NCBI GenBank assembly: GCA_028565635.1
Contig: JAOXYB010021403.1
Coordinates: forward strand, 1 to 33,495
DNA: 33,495 nucleotides
Origin: Phoronis ovalis
Taxonomy: Eukaryota; Phoronida; Phoronidae
Direction of reading: 5' to 3'
Of this stretch, positions 1-12,500 are shown in pieces; within the stretch, counting starts at the first letter, position 1, and every line of letters starts with the position of its first letter. Position numbers and translations under genes: made by a program. The notes below the pieces were generated by a model that was not told the origin of the DNA, did no database searches, and saw nothing but the letters and a program-made list of their open reading frames with translations.

Positions 1-180
1 CGTAAATCTTCAAATTAAATTAAAAATAAGTATCAATGTTTTTCCAGTTGATATAAATATGGGATTATGATAACTAACTTAGTTATAATAGTCCAGATAT
101 AAGGTATAGCCTGATTTTTTCAAACTCAGATAACCTTTATCTATATATCTTAATTGTAATGACTGGTTGTTTGCATTACA

Positions 181-240
181 GGAGATAGTGGTAAACCAAC
201 CGATGGAATAACTGCAAGAAGACTGTCTCAACTAAGACTT
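181..240 (+). CDS. Possible short internal exon
   Basis: A 60-base segment is bounded by TTGCATTACAG and GTGAGTC, perfect splice words, and is open in one frame (GDSGKPTDGITARRLSQLRL). The protein is not recognised and the rest of the gene would lie to the left of the window. It may be a chance pairing of splice-like words. Confidence 0.25.
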
Positions 241-853
241 GTGAGTCAGACCTCTCAGAATGAAATCATAATTATTGCGAGGAAGAAATATATTTGAATG
301 TTCTAATAATAATCAGACACCAAAAATTCTTCTGTGTGCTTATTTTTAGATTTACATGTCACCATACAATATTTATTTTTAATTCTTAACAGAGGATAAA
401 ATATTTGACAAAGTATAAACGATGTCAATAGAAAAGATGCCAATTCTAAAATCCAGAAAAAACTAAACCAAGAAATGATAAGATCCTATTTTATTCAAGT
501 AAAATTAGCATGACGTATAGCATAGAACAATAAAATATGTTAAATAAAGTGATGAGGTCATATTTTTTAAGCAAAATTAACATTAGAAAAAAATACTGGT
601 TCAGGAACCAAGAAGCATCATACAGTTTTCTTATTAATTATTTAGATTCTCTTGGATATATTTTTCATGAAGGAGAAACATTACAGTTATCAGCAAAGGT
701 GATCTGAAATCAAAATATATTTAAATGATTAACTGAGCAGTAAATTAATCTACATCAATATAATCGTCAATTAAGAGAAATACGATTTTCAATTTATAGA
801 TTTCTAAGCTGTAGAAACAAAGTTTTGTCATGCACTTGGATGAAGAGGCTTGA

Positions 854-959
854 CTACTTTTTGGAGCCACTTCGAGAAGAATCATGAGTTGGGTTGTTAG
901 GATTCATCTGATTCGCATGGTTACCCAGATCGGCCTGAGTGCCAGTTCCCGAGTAGGAG
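854..959 (-). CDS. Terminal exon of a second SYSGTGTQADL small protein
   Basis: On the minus strand an acceptor TTTTTCAG precedes the exon, which reads SYSGTGTQADLGNHANQM, then NPNNPTHDSSRSGSKK, and ends in TAG at 854-856. It aligns to the protein at 1836-1970 from SYSG to NPNNP and differs at the C-terminus. The 5' exon that would supply the start codon should lie between 960 and about 1835 or beyond; I could not identify it. Unlike its neighbour, this copy has an intron just before SYSG. Confidence 0.5.
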
Positions 960-1835
960 CTGAAAAATGCGAAAAAGCGTCTTATATGGATGGTAGAATA
1001 CGACATTCTTTATGCAGTGTAATTACGTGCGTTGTATTTTTAAAGCAAAAATGTAATGTGTTCCCACGAAGCACTCATAAAATACATTTGTTTTACAAGT
1101 TGAAGCTTATTCCAACTTAGAATCGCGGTTGAATTTCGTTTCTCTGGAATTTTCTGGCAATAGATAAAAAGAATTCTATATAAAAAGATATTTTAAGGGA
1201 TTAAAATGTTTCTCTCAAAATAGAATCAGCTTCAAAACAGGCCAGGGTACCCCTTATCGACAAAACAGGATATATTACTTACAGCAGGTTTGTATACAAC
1301 AGTAAAGCAAGTTTAAGGAATTTTTATTACAGATGTGCATGGTTAATCAAAAAAAATATATATTCAAAATTATTGTCAAAATCTACCACACAATAAACAA
1401 AATTCCTCTTGATTATAGGAATTTTAATCATGGGTAACTTTGCGCATGTAATTTATGCAGAATTGTTTGTCAATTTCAGTGATCTTATGTAACGGGTTAC
1501 ATTCGGTTTGAGCAATATTTTTTTCATTTTAATGTCTAGGTTATCTTGTAATAATTAATATTATCTTAACTTTACCTGTAAAAATCTTCTGCGACGCGTA
1601 TGCTTTCTAACGATATACAATACAGGTATATAGTTTAGATAAATGTATTTTTAAATAATTAATTATGTCAACAACTAACAGTTGACCGGCGTGTTAACTG
1701 CATGACATCTATGGTTATAACAAATGAACGAAGCTTTATTATAAAAAAATCTGAAATCGGCAAGATATTGTAGAAATGGACTGTTTCATGTTTAAAACAT
1801 AAAAGCACAATACCACTACTGAATAACCAGTTATC

Positions 1836-1970
1836 CTACCTACTATACCCTTGATGGTTCGGGTTGTTGGGATTACCCTGGTTACTGTGATTATTCAGGT
1901 CAGCTTGTGTGCCCGTTCCAGAGTAAGACTTTCCTCCGGCTGTAGAACTGCTCTGTTGTTGAGACGACAT
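1836..1970 (-). CDS. Small conserved-looking protein with SYSGTGTQADL motif, intronless copy
   Basis: The ATG at 1970 opens a 44-residue frame ending in TAG at 1836. It has a Ser/Gln-rich start (MSSQQQSSSTAGGK), then SYSGTGTQADLNNHSNQG, then NPNNPNHQGYSR. The frame is open a further 21 codons upstream, but the ATG before the Ser/Gln tract is the natural start. A clearly related segment at 854-959 keeps the same protein motif with many silent changes, which argues for selection on the protein. It has no signal peptide or membrane segment and is probably disordered and soluble. I do not know its function. Confidence 0.55.
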   Translation of the reverse strand: MSSQQQSSSTAGGKSYSGTGTQADLNNHSNQGNPNNPNHQGYSR

Positions 1971-4100
1971 GGTTTCGAATTGTTTCTTTCTTTTTTGAGC
2001 TATGAAAGAAAACAGTATTTTTGTAAACTGCACTATAAAGAAATATCTCCCTTTATTTCTTTTTTCTTTCTAAAGTATATGTAATCGTATTTTATAAAGT
2101 AAAAGGGTTTATCACGCAAACTTTCTTGATAAGGTTTGATATTTTTTAGTAGTAATATGTTTTTACCTCGTCTGCACAAATCCTTCACTGGCTAAAATGA
2201 ACAGTTGCCGCAAAATGGTAACGGTTGCATTGTAAATTGGTTTTATGGAAAAATGTAAAAAGTAGTTCTAGTAGTAGTAGCTATATATAACACAACACGT
2301 CATTATTCATCAGCAGGATTAACACATTAAATAATAAAGAAAACATGGCAATATAATTTTATGTACAGTAGAACATTTAGTATATGGTTGCAACAACCTG
2401 ATGTTATATGCAATTAAGTACGTGGTGGCAAATGGAGCTATGTGATTATATTTCATCTCGGATGGTAATACCGTAGTAGTTGCAATGCGTCATTTCTAAG
2501 AAATAATTTTTTAACTGCGTCACTTCTAAGAATCGTATTTATCATTTATAATCATTGTCTCTACAACCATAGATATCAATATTTAAATTTCCATAATTAT
2601 CTACTTAATATTTATATTCGATTGCTTGTCAATGCATTGAAAATAATTTAATGGAAAAAAATCAAATAGCAAATTTATTATTTCCTGATCTCCATGATAT
2701 TAAATGCTGAAAAGTAAAACCATAAATAGTTGTCCATGTAAAAAAATCTTTGCTGTTTGAATTACCTTTAGGTTGAATTCAGTTTTCCTTAAAAGTCTTA
2801 TAATTCCGTATTTCACAGCGGACAAACGCAGAATATGATATGCTATACATGTATGATCTGAGCACAAACACGCTCGCTTCAGGATTTTTTTTTACTCAAT
2901 AAAGAGACCTTTACGAATTCCCTTTCATAAAAATCCCCTTATTACGTACTAATAAATAAAATTGCATTATTTATTGATGAAAAGGTAAACGTAAAAATAT
3001 TAAATGAATGCATTTCTATTCACTACGCTTGTACAATCGATAGCTTGGAAAGTAATCATCGTAAGAAAGTTCCCCTGAAGTGGTCATGCCGTCATAAAGA
3101 TACAATTGATTTTCCCATCCACCTCAGTAGTAACAAATTGTCTTCTAGGCTAACTCGTCGCGGAAAATTCTGTTCAGTCACAAATAAAGATAACCATGCC
3201 TCATGCTTACTCCTGATTTCTTGTGCAGTCTTAATAACCAATTAGCTTCCGCGTGAACTGTAAAAACAGACCACCTGGTGGAATTATTGAGAAATACACC
3301 GGAAACTGGTAGACTTGCAAGGCTTGGATATAATCCCCTCAATTTCTGATAAAAAATGTCGTTTTCAAATTGTGATTTCTCTCATGTGCGAAATTATACC
3401 CACTTCCAAATAGAGATGTCTCCATGGCTACCAAGGGGCTAAAAGAAAAGAAAAAGAGAAAAAAGTTAATTATTAAATACGGATCTATATTGGGCATGTG
3501 AATTGCAGACTATGTGAATTACAGCTAATGCCATATGGGCTCTAAAGACAGTACACTACTGTATAGTTAATTTAAATTAAAATATTTAAAAAATGTCACG
3601 GGTTTATGGTTGGTAGCGAAAATGGAATGAACTAGAATGAACAAGGATAAAAGTTATCTAGTCCCAAACCGGAAGTGAAAAGAGTGCATCAGTAAATCGA
3701 TCACCAGGCACATTTGGTGGGATCTCTAGTTCTGTGACACTTAAGAGATAAATTACCCATCATAAAACTTATTTAAGTAAAGTCTGACTTCTATGGTAAT
3801 ACTGCATAATTTTTAGGTTTAGAAAACTGATACAGCTTCAAACTTTGCTAATTGGTCTTACTGCACACATTTATGACACTTAAAAGATAATGTTACTCAC
3901 CATAAAACTTAAATAAAGTCTGACTTGATAACCGGCTGATAATACTATCTTTAACATGCAAAAAGCAAACAGGTGCGCAGTTGTCAACACAGCAACATCC
4001 TAAAATGCCAGAAGACCTCGGCAATTTCAACAGTTCTAGTACGGTAAATGTGAGAAGCGTCAATTCTGCACTGTTCTATCTCCAGTTACGAAGATACCCA
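1971..4100. other. Non-coding AT-rich stretch
   Basis: No convincing exon was seen. It contains a 14-base quasi-palindrome GACCACCTGGTGGA (3269-3282), whose exact complement recurs at 25363-25376. A splice-bounded frame near 3980-4045 was considered and not accepted. Confidence 0.5.
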
Positions 4101-4107
4101 CGATAGA

Positions 4108-4354
4108 CCCGGGGGGCAGTCAATATGAAAGTGGGTACGCATGTTCTAACAAAATTTCGCGTGAAAGGGTATGTTTTTCGAACCGTCGGGACATATATAA
4201 CACACGTTACGCGCTTAGGGTCTGTTTTTGGCCAAAATCAAAACTCACTTCCTTAGGGATGTATTTTTTGCAGAATTTCACTTCGTTAGGGGCTTTTTTG
4301 AAAAGCCATGTTGGAACATGGGTACCCCACTTTCATATTGGGCTGCCCCCCGGG
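4108..4354. mobile_element. MITE with about 30-base terminal inverted repeats and 7-8 base target-site duplication
   Basis: The element begins CCCGGGGGGCAG and ends CTGCCCCCCGGG. The inverted similarity continues inward (left TCAATATGAAAGTGGGTAC; right the complement, with small indels). It is flanked on both sides by CGATAGA(C), at 4101-4107 and 4355-4361. The 247-base length and lack of coding capacity indicate a non-autonomous DNA transposon. An 8-base duplication would fit hAT-like or related families, but the family is not determined. Confidence 0.85.
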
Positions 4355-5332
4355 CGATAGACCAATCAATGTAGTACTGACACTACAACTTCCATCGAAA
4401 AACTGTGCACCTCGATCTTTGGGATGTAACATATCATAAATGTAATGACTATGACAGCATAATTCTGTCAGTTGTATATGTTTAGTTTATATGTTTTAAC
4501 TTAAAACTTCATAACTGTAACCCATAAACTTAGAAAACTTGCTGACACTGACTCGCTCTTATTGTGTTCTTGTTGTTTAGCTTTAAATCGTAACCAATAT
4601 GTGACGCTACTTGTTGCTTTTCATGGAACAGGACATTTCTATTTCTGGTCAGCAGGTGTCGTGTCGTGATGCATGGAACGGGAAATGACAGGATAGGCGT
4701 ATGACAGGCAGGATATGTCGTTTCCCTGTTCTATTTTCACTGCCTAATTAAACGAAAATGTAAACTTTTTATGCTGTCATAGAATTCATAAGTTTCCAAT
4801 AAAATAAACAGGTCATTAGGTACATTTTGTCCATACAAATACATTGTACGGTAGATAATTTCTCAGTTATCCCACTTTTCAATTAATTTTGTAGTGAAAT
4901 AAATAAATACACTGTAAGTCCGATGCAATTCATTTTTTTTTAATTTAAAGCCTTGTCTTCAGCTAGTATAGCCGCCTTAACATATAGCATGAGGGTGCGC
5001 GTAGCTTGTGAATAGGAAAGTTTGATTGACGGGTAGACCAGTTGATCCGAGAAAACATTTTTATATTTAAGCCAAAAACGTAGCCTCAAGTCCACACCTG
5101 TGGCCATTAATTTCTTTCAATATTTCTTATTTACATGTTTACCTAATTTGCTCGTAAACACGCTATAAGTAATTGACATGCTCTTAGGATACAGATCAAC
5201 GCGAACAATAGTTGTTTTTCAGTTGAGAAATCTAACACCGAAATACTTCATACATATTTCCAAAATACGACATTGCAAAATAAACATTTGTTTTTCATAT
5301 CGATCAGTTTTATTATAACTGTGGTTAGAGAC

Positions 5333-5395
5333 CTAAGGATGGTGACTGATATTCTAAGGATGGTGACTGATATTCTAAGGATGGTGACTGGTACT
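5333..5395. repeat. Three tandem copies of a 21-base unit
   Basis: The unit CTAAGGATGGTGACTGATATT occurs three times head to tail, the last copy changed at its end (GGTACT). The 21-base period keeps frame, but the small reading frame across it has no other sign of being a gene. Confidence 0.85.
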
Positions 5396-6226
5396 CGTCA
5401 TTTTGTCCAACCCTTACATGTAATATCAAGTAAAAAAAAGTATTTAAATAAATTTAAAAATACATACTTTTTTGATTTACTTAATACAGATTTTATTGTT
5501 CTTTTTCATGTTGATTCTATTTCTTTATATCAATGAATATGAACTTATTGTATAAACATACTGTTTATAAAGATATTTATACTGACTAAGATTAACATTT
5601 TGTCCGCTTCGCGAGATTTTTACTTATAAATTTATAAGAAGTTAATACTTGTAAGTATAGGACACATGAGAATTCCTCAGTTTTTCACACATCATGTTTA
5701 AAATTTAACTCTTAAACTAGAACGAGCTTTCTTTTAAAAATCGAAATCATTGCATGAAAATAAAATATTTATATTTGAATAAAATCCCTAAAATTATTGT
5801 GTTTTTTTTTTCAAACTTATTCACCGCAATACCTGTTGGCAGGTCAACCAAAAATGACCATCTCTGTTTCCCAATTTAAGTTTAGACCTATTTTCCGTGA
5901 CATCACATGTTAAGCCCGAGATGTTAATTGTACATACAGGTGTTTTAATTTGTCATAGTTTGGCACGTGAACTGATAAACAGAACCGGTTATTACCGGTG
6001 TAATAAATTTATGAGACCCATGCTGCAGCGATTCCCAGGTCATTGAAATTCAATTTTTGGTGATCCCCGGTCATTCACTTGTCCTTTTATGACGATCTCG
6101 ATCCCCGGGGTCCCCTCTGATAGCAAACGACTCCCTCATTGCTGGCATTAAGGAATGACAAGGAGTAGCAAGTTTTCAACGAACCTCTAAAGTGTTAGTT
6201 TTGGTTTCGCGCGGATGACCTTCAGA

Positions 6227-6367
6227 CATTATTGTAGCCAGGGTCTCCTGCTTGGTGGATGCAGCCCCGGTACAGGCAGTGATTCGAACACACTCTTCAT
6301 TATTGTAGCCAGGGTCTCCTGCTTGGTGGATGCAGCACCGGTACAGGCAGTGATCGAACACACTCTT
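6227..6367. repeat. Tandem duplication of a 71-base unit
   Basis: Units 6227-6297 and 6298-6367 begin CATTATTGTAGCCAGGGTCT and differ by a substitution and one deleted base (GATTCG versus GATCG). On the minus strand each carries a box-B-like word (GTTCGAATC in the first). The high identity points to a recent duplication. Confidence 0.85.
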
Positions 6368-7011
6368 CATGTATTCTATCGCATATTTTATTATTTTTTC
6401 TTATATTTGTACATTTTTTCTTTTCATTTTGTAGCTACTTAAATAGATTTTCATATCATTATTTGTATTATTATAAAACCAATAATGGAATATTTCAATT
6501 TGATCAATTTTCATTTCTTAAAGTTGGTGTGGTTTATTTAATAAGCATAATATTTAAAAAGTATTTATTAAACCTTAAACTACCTCTTAAAATCTATAAA
6601 CGCAGGTTTTTCACAATAGTTTGCCTGCCTTAGAATTTCTTGTAAAGTAACTGTTGTGGATACTTCCTTTATTGCTGTTTTTATCAGATTTTACAGCAAC
6701 ATCAAATAGGATTTTTTCCGGTTGTACCACATAGAGGAAACAGAAATTTGACGATTTTATTAAGGCACGAATTGTATAAACAATATATCGAATAAATAAT
6801 GCCCCATAATCATGTAATCGCTATCAATCTTTATTAACGTTATCAATCTTTATTAAAAACAACAAAAAAAATACTCTTTATGTTTTGGTCAAAATAAACT
6901 ATAACATTGCAAGCCTTCGCTTAATAAGTTGACATTTTTTTTTGAAAATATTATAAGCAAAGCGGCATATTGCTGGAACATATTAAAAACTATCGTATTT
7001 GAGATATCATG

Positions 7012-7222
7012 GTAAATTGTCATAACTACGTCCTATGTCCTGCGAGGCAAATGAGTCACTTAACCCCACCCCCTCTGAACCTCCATAATCGAAAAGGGGT
7101 CCAAGCCAGTAAAAAAACCCTGAGAAAATACCAATACGTAAACTGGATCGAACCCGGGTCCATGATAGTCGAGAGAGAGACGCCGGCTGCACCAATTCCT
7201 ATGCATCACCTGGCAATAGATT
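7012..7222 (-). mobile_element. tRNA-derived SINE-like sequence
   Basis: On the minus strand GACCCGGGTTCGATCC (about 7145-7160) is a perfect Pol III box B (GGTTCGANNCC). It is preceded by a degenerate tRNA-like part including GGTGCAGCCGGCGTCTCTC, and followed by about 130 bases of unrelated body. The anticodon arm does not fold cleanly, so this is not a functional tRNA gene. Edges are approximate. Confidence 0.5.
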
Positions 7223-9529
7223 GAATACCGCATAGCATGTAGTGGTTTCTGATCAGACAGTACGTAAACAATAAAACTAATTGGCCATGTGATTTAACAT
7301 AAACAATGATACTATTCCTGATTATCACGCTATAATCCATTGTGTCAATACAATACATATATGCATACGCTGCAGTTATTACTTTAATTCTGATGCGCTA
7401 ATTTATAAGTTTTGAGTGACATGTGTGTACTTTCGTAAACTTTTAATCCCATCTCATATTCAAATAAATTCTCCATTTATGTCACATCTTAATCACATTT
7501 ATCAAGGATATAGATTCTTTAATGTATATAATATTAATTGTAACTGAGCACTGGAATATTACATTCACCCATTCAGACATTTTAGTTGCTAATTCTTTGC
7601 TAACGCTGCGTGTTTGAAATATTTAAGGTTTAAATTTCATCTTTCGGCTATTTAGATCTAGAATATAACTTTTTAAGGGGCAATTTTTTCATTTAGGTGT
7701 GTCAACACTGGTTCAAATTTCAATTACAACAGTTTCTTTTGAAATAAGTACATATTGGGTTTTCAGGCACAAAACAAATTTCAGTAATATTTAATTTGTA
7801 AGCGTATGTCATAGAAAACATGATAAAGCTTAAAATAATCTTTTTCTTGGTATTTTGAAGGAAAATTTCATCAAAAGTTTATAAAGTTACTGAATTTCTA
7901 CTTTCTTTCGTCGTATATCGTTAACATTTTGTTCAAGGTATAATGATCAAATAGGGACTACAAAGTCAATATCAATATTTAATAATTGATATTTACTTTC
8001 AGAATTTCTCGCGGTGGGTTACAATTTTACTGTTTTCGGAATACTTCTTCATTTCCTATCCTAAACAGAGATAAACCTAAAGTAACACAAATACTAGTAC
8101 AAATTCTTGTTCTCTATGCCAAATCTTCATTATAGGAAATATTAGTCATTTACTTTTTGATCACTTTTTTAATTTGTTTAACATGTTGTCCGTTATATTT
8201 TCTAATTAATTTTCTGTTGAAAGTAAATATGGTAACAAAAAAAATCATGTAAAATCTCAAAGATGTCACATAATACAAGTTACAAGGATAATAATTATCT
8301 AAACAGGAGTCGTATTTCCTCTTCTGATTACCGGTGACTTTTGCTATTGAGGCTATTATCAAAGTGACAACACAAGTTTATCACAGGTATTGATGTTTAG
8401 ATAAAACCTGACTTTGTATCGTTAAACGCACGCTATCATTTGATCGGATCATTTAAAAATCTATTCTACAACTGTCAAATCGGATTTTTCTCTATTCGAC
8501 CACACATTTATAGAAAAATTCTTGTGTCGCGATGATGGCTTTGTTATGTTAATATTATGATTTTTTAACATTTCTGTTTTTCTAACCATGTCATTTTAAA
8601 TTAATCTCACGCCGAGTTTCTGTACTAAAAGAAGGATGCGATTTGTATATGTTGACCTAATATTTTTTTAATATTTCAAGTCTCTTTAACAACGTCAATT
8701 TAAATTAATTCTAACTTGGATGTTCTTGTTGAAACAAGAATGTAATTATTCTTGGTAAATACAGACTAATATTGACAGAGCCTATAACCCTAGGCAAAAT
8801 CATGAACTGTCCACAATACAACGCTAGGATCGGCTTGAAGAAAACTCCAACTTGTTGAGATGGTTCCACTTTGGAGACATCTCTAAAATCAAATGTCTCC
8901 TATAGTCAAATAACGCACACTAGCGTCCCTGTGTTTTTATTTATAAAATTTTACTAAAAATAATAAGTATCGGAGCATAAGACCACTATATAAACGGCCT
9001 AGTACACGCAGGGGTCATGCAAACTATGAAATATATTTCACATATTAATATATGTCACAATGCGACAGGTATCTATTGTGCTGAGGCGCCAAGTTGCTTA
9101 TAGATTCTCCACTGAAAACTAGCCAACATCACATAGCTCGTTGGGTCTCTATTGTAAAATCCGATAATACTCATGTCTTTATAAAGAATGTAAGATAACG
9201 ATCTTTCAACTTGAATGTTTTTTCTAAATAAAATTTTGATTGAGTTTTGAATAGATATGAAAAGAGGACTGTTCATAAGTATCGTGTATTTTCCCTTCTA
9301 GCATTTCTTACTCGCTCATAACTCCTAGTGAAAGGAGCCGTCCCGTATATAATAATGTCATTAGCAAAAACTATTAAGCGTAGCCAACAGTGGTCTAGAC
9401 GTACTAGACGAGCGGTCTGCCAATAGAAAAGCAAGTAATAACCAAATTTGCTACTCATGCAAATTATACACGCTAGATTTATTGGCACTAACTGGAAACA
9501 AGTATTATAAGAAGGAAGCCGCGACCAAC
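7223..9529. other. AT-rich stretch upstream of the pinhead-like gene
   Basis: No exon was recognised. There is a small hairpin, GGAGACAT at 8873-8880 with ATGTCTCC at 8893-8900, and a TATA-like word (GTATATAA) near 9343 about 190 bases before the pinhead-like start codon. This would hold the proximal promoter of that gene. Confidence 0.4.
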
Positions 9530-12500
9530 ATGTCTCTCATAAAATACATCTTTTGCACATTTGTGGTTTGTCAAATAATAGGTATGAACAGGTTTTATTG
9601 GGATTTTACTGCTCAGGATTTGATGTGACAATTAGTGAAGGATTTTTTTCATTGGTGGACATAGCATCCGAAGAGGAAGACGAGATATACATAGAATTTA
9701 ATTAGATGTGTGGTTAATTACTCGACAATTTTACAATTCATGTAAATGTTTGAATTGTTTTGTTTTCCTGTCGGTTTGTTATTGTTCGACAAAGCACGGA
9801 TTATACATTTGCTCATGCATAAACAAATATGCTTTGTACGGATTTGAGGAAATGTCACCACAATGGAAATATCCCTAAGAGAATTTAATTTGTGTAAAAT
9901 TATAACCTTTTCACGATTTTGTATCTTTGCACTATATAAACTTTGTTCCATATTTTTAGAGATTTAAAAAGTTGATTTTATTTGTAAGGTACACATACTC
10001 TTCCTTTGGAAGAAAATAACACAGGAGATGGACCGCCACCAAAACCTCCGGAGGTGGCGATAACAGAATCAAAGCAGAGATTAACATGCTGTCAAAGAGA
10101 TAGCAAAAGGATAATCGCGGGATATGGTGAGTTTCGGGGATAAAAAACACATAATATACAATTTCAATGTACGTTTAGAAGGAATGAACATTTAAAATTA
10201 TTTCCATGCTCTAGTTATGTAATTTGTGCTTTAATACAAGTGCCAAACCCGACGATATTCGAACCTATATGTCATTTATTAAAGTTGGGCGGTGCTGCGT
10301 ATCATTCATTAGGATGTTAAAATGGGGAGGAATATTTTTAAGACATACAAGTTTAACAAAGTATGTCCTATTGTTCATGGATATGCTTGGTTTTGTATCG
10401 TTTTGAATAAAGCTAGCTTGAGTAGAATCAATTCCATTTGTAGCGAGATACTTAAAAAGACCCCCATCAAAGTGACACATTTTATCCCGGAGGAAGTTAT
10501 CTTTCAGGTGTGCAAAAAAGTCAAAACTAATGAATCAACAAGTTTGTTTTTCTAACACAATCCGTTAAAAACCATGGTATTTTCTTTAAAAATACACCTA
10601 TTGAATCTTCAGCTAAAATCTTAACGTAGCATTTATTGTGTTTCTCCAGATACATCACGGAGACCAATATATTTAGACGTGGGTCATTGTAGAAAAACAT
10701 GTCAGCAAATAGAAGATACATGGTATGAAAATGGTTTAGAAAGGGCAGTAAGTAAACTCCTTTGAAATTTATACGAAAACAAACATGAATAGTTCAAAAG
10801 AAGAAAATAGAGAAGTAAAAGATTGCCTAAAGTGTCCCATGTATTCTTCTTGTTCAAAGGTATTCACGGGTCAGCGTGTCTTAACATGAGGTATTAAAAA
10901 TACTTTTATCAAGTATTTTGTGCCCCCGTTTGTACCCAAGTTACCTTTCGAACTAATATTTTACATAGCCATATTTTATAAATTTGATTTCAACAGTATT
11001 TTTAACTGAAAACATGCTATAAATCACAATATAAGTGAATGTACAGTACTGTAATAACACATTAATAAAATTTACAATTTTTTACCAATTTAGAAAAAAG
11101 AAGTGCCAATATTTTTACTGAGTCATAGCTATTTACATCAACAACAAATCTAAATAAAATTGTAGCTCAATACTTGCATCTTTCACAAGTACATATTTGA
11201 AAATAAATCGAAGAAGATGAAAGACAAAAAAAGTTCTATTTCTTACAACACAAATACAGATAAAATTGTTTCAATATAATTGAAGAAATTAAAGTGTAAA
11301 TTGCGCATATTTTGTTTTGAGTTATATATTTTTTTCAAAAAGAGAAATTATTTTGCGATATATAATGTCAGACTGTCCACTGACAAATTAATTACATATT
11401 TTCTTTTATTATTTTGCGATAGTATATCTCTACTTATTATAACAAAATACAGTGGTAAAAAAACACGTATTTCTGACATAAGTTGAATTTTTGCTCCTTT
11501 GATCTCTCGTACATTATTTAAATTTATTGCAAAAAAATACCTCTAGTTACTTAACACCAAAGACCTGCAAATAGTTAGAAAAGCAAAAAATAAAACAGAT
11601 TAACAAGGAAAGCGTTGCTTTTATCCTAATGCTAAACACAAATGAAAACATCCAAACCATATGAACTAATTTCTTTCAGAATGAACAGAGACATTCTTGC
11701 CCAATAAACAGTACATGCAAGCCAACGAGGACAAGGATAGAACGGTTTACTTTACATGATGGTCAAAAGGATTATGAGATCATAGAAGATTGTCACTGCG
11801 TTAATAAACACCGTCGATGCAAGAGGAAAGAATTTAAAAAGTTATATTTTGCAAACACACCTTACCAAGTGGAAGTTGATGTTGGAATGTGCATAGGACG
11901 CTGCAGGCATGGTGAGAAAAATTAACTTATAGTATGTTGTATGGATGACCTTGAGCATTTTTTAATGACATTTTGATCACTAATATATAAAAACGCAACG
12001 ACCATGACAAATGTATCAATAGCATCAGAAAGCACAGATGATGAATAAAAACATATGTGAAAAAAGAGAACAGAAAATAATTCTTTTAAAAAATAAGTAG
12101 CTTTTATCTGAAAAATGCAACATGCAAAAAGCCTTAATCCATAGATAAGAATTCGTAAAAAGCTTGTCCTCAGGCTAGCACGGCAAATTTTTGAAGTTCG
12201 CCAGCTTTTGTCCGGGTTATTTGCCCCGATATCTGCTAGAGTCATGTTGCTATCAGGTATTTACTGAAAAATAGATCCGAATGTAAAAAGAGAATACGTC
12301 TTGAGGTAATTGTTTGCCTAACGTGATACTACCGAATAGCATTTCATTATTTGACGAAATATGCATAATTACAAAAAAAAATTAAATTTAAGTTAAATTC
12401 AGGAGATAATTAAATTCCCCGAAACCAAGCAAAACTCTTAGGTAGTTTGGCAATACAATAATAAAACGTTTTGTTATTATATTATTATCTATCGGATGTA

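Noticed and set aside
3975-4048. Possible exon between GTGCGCAG and GTAAATG
   Set aside because: Only one frame is open, with no recognisable protein and nothing to join to.
7140-7222. Functional tRNA gene on the minus strand
   Set aside because: The box B is perfect but the anticodon arm and acceptor stem do not pair; better explained as a SINE head.
11922-12245. 107-codon minus-strand frame
   Set aside because: Lies in an intron of the pinhead-like gene, has no motif and no conserved-looking composition.
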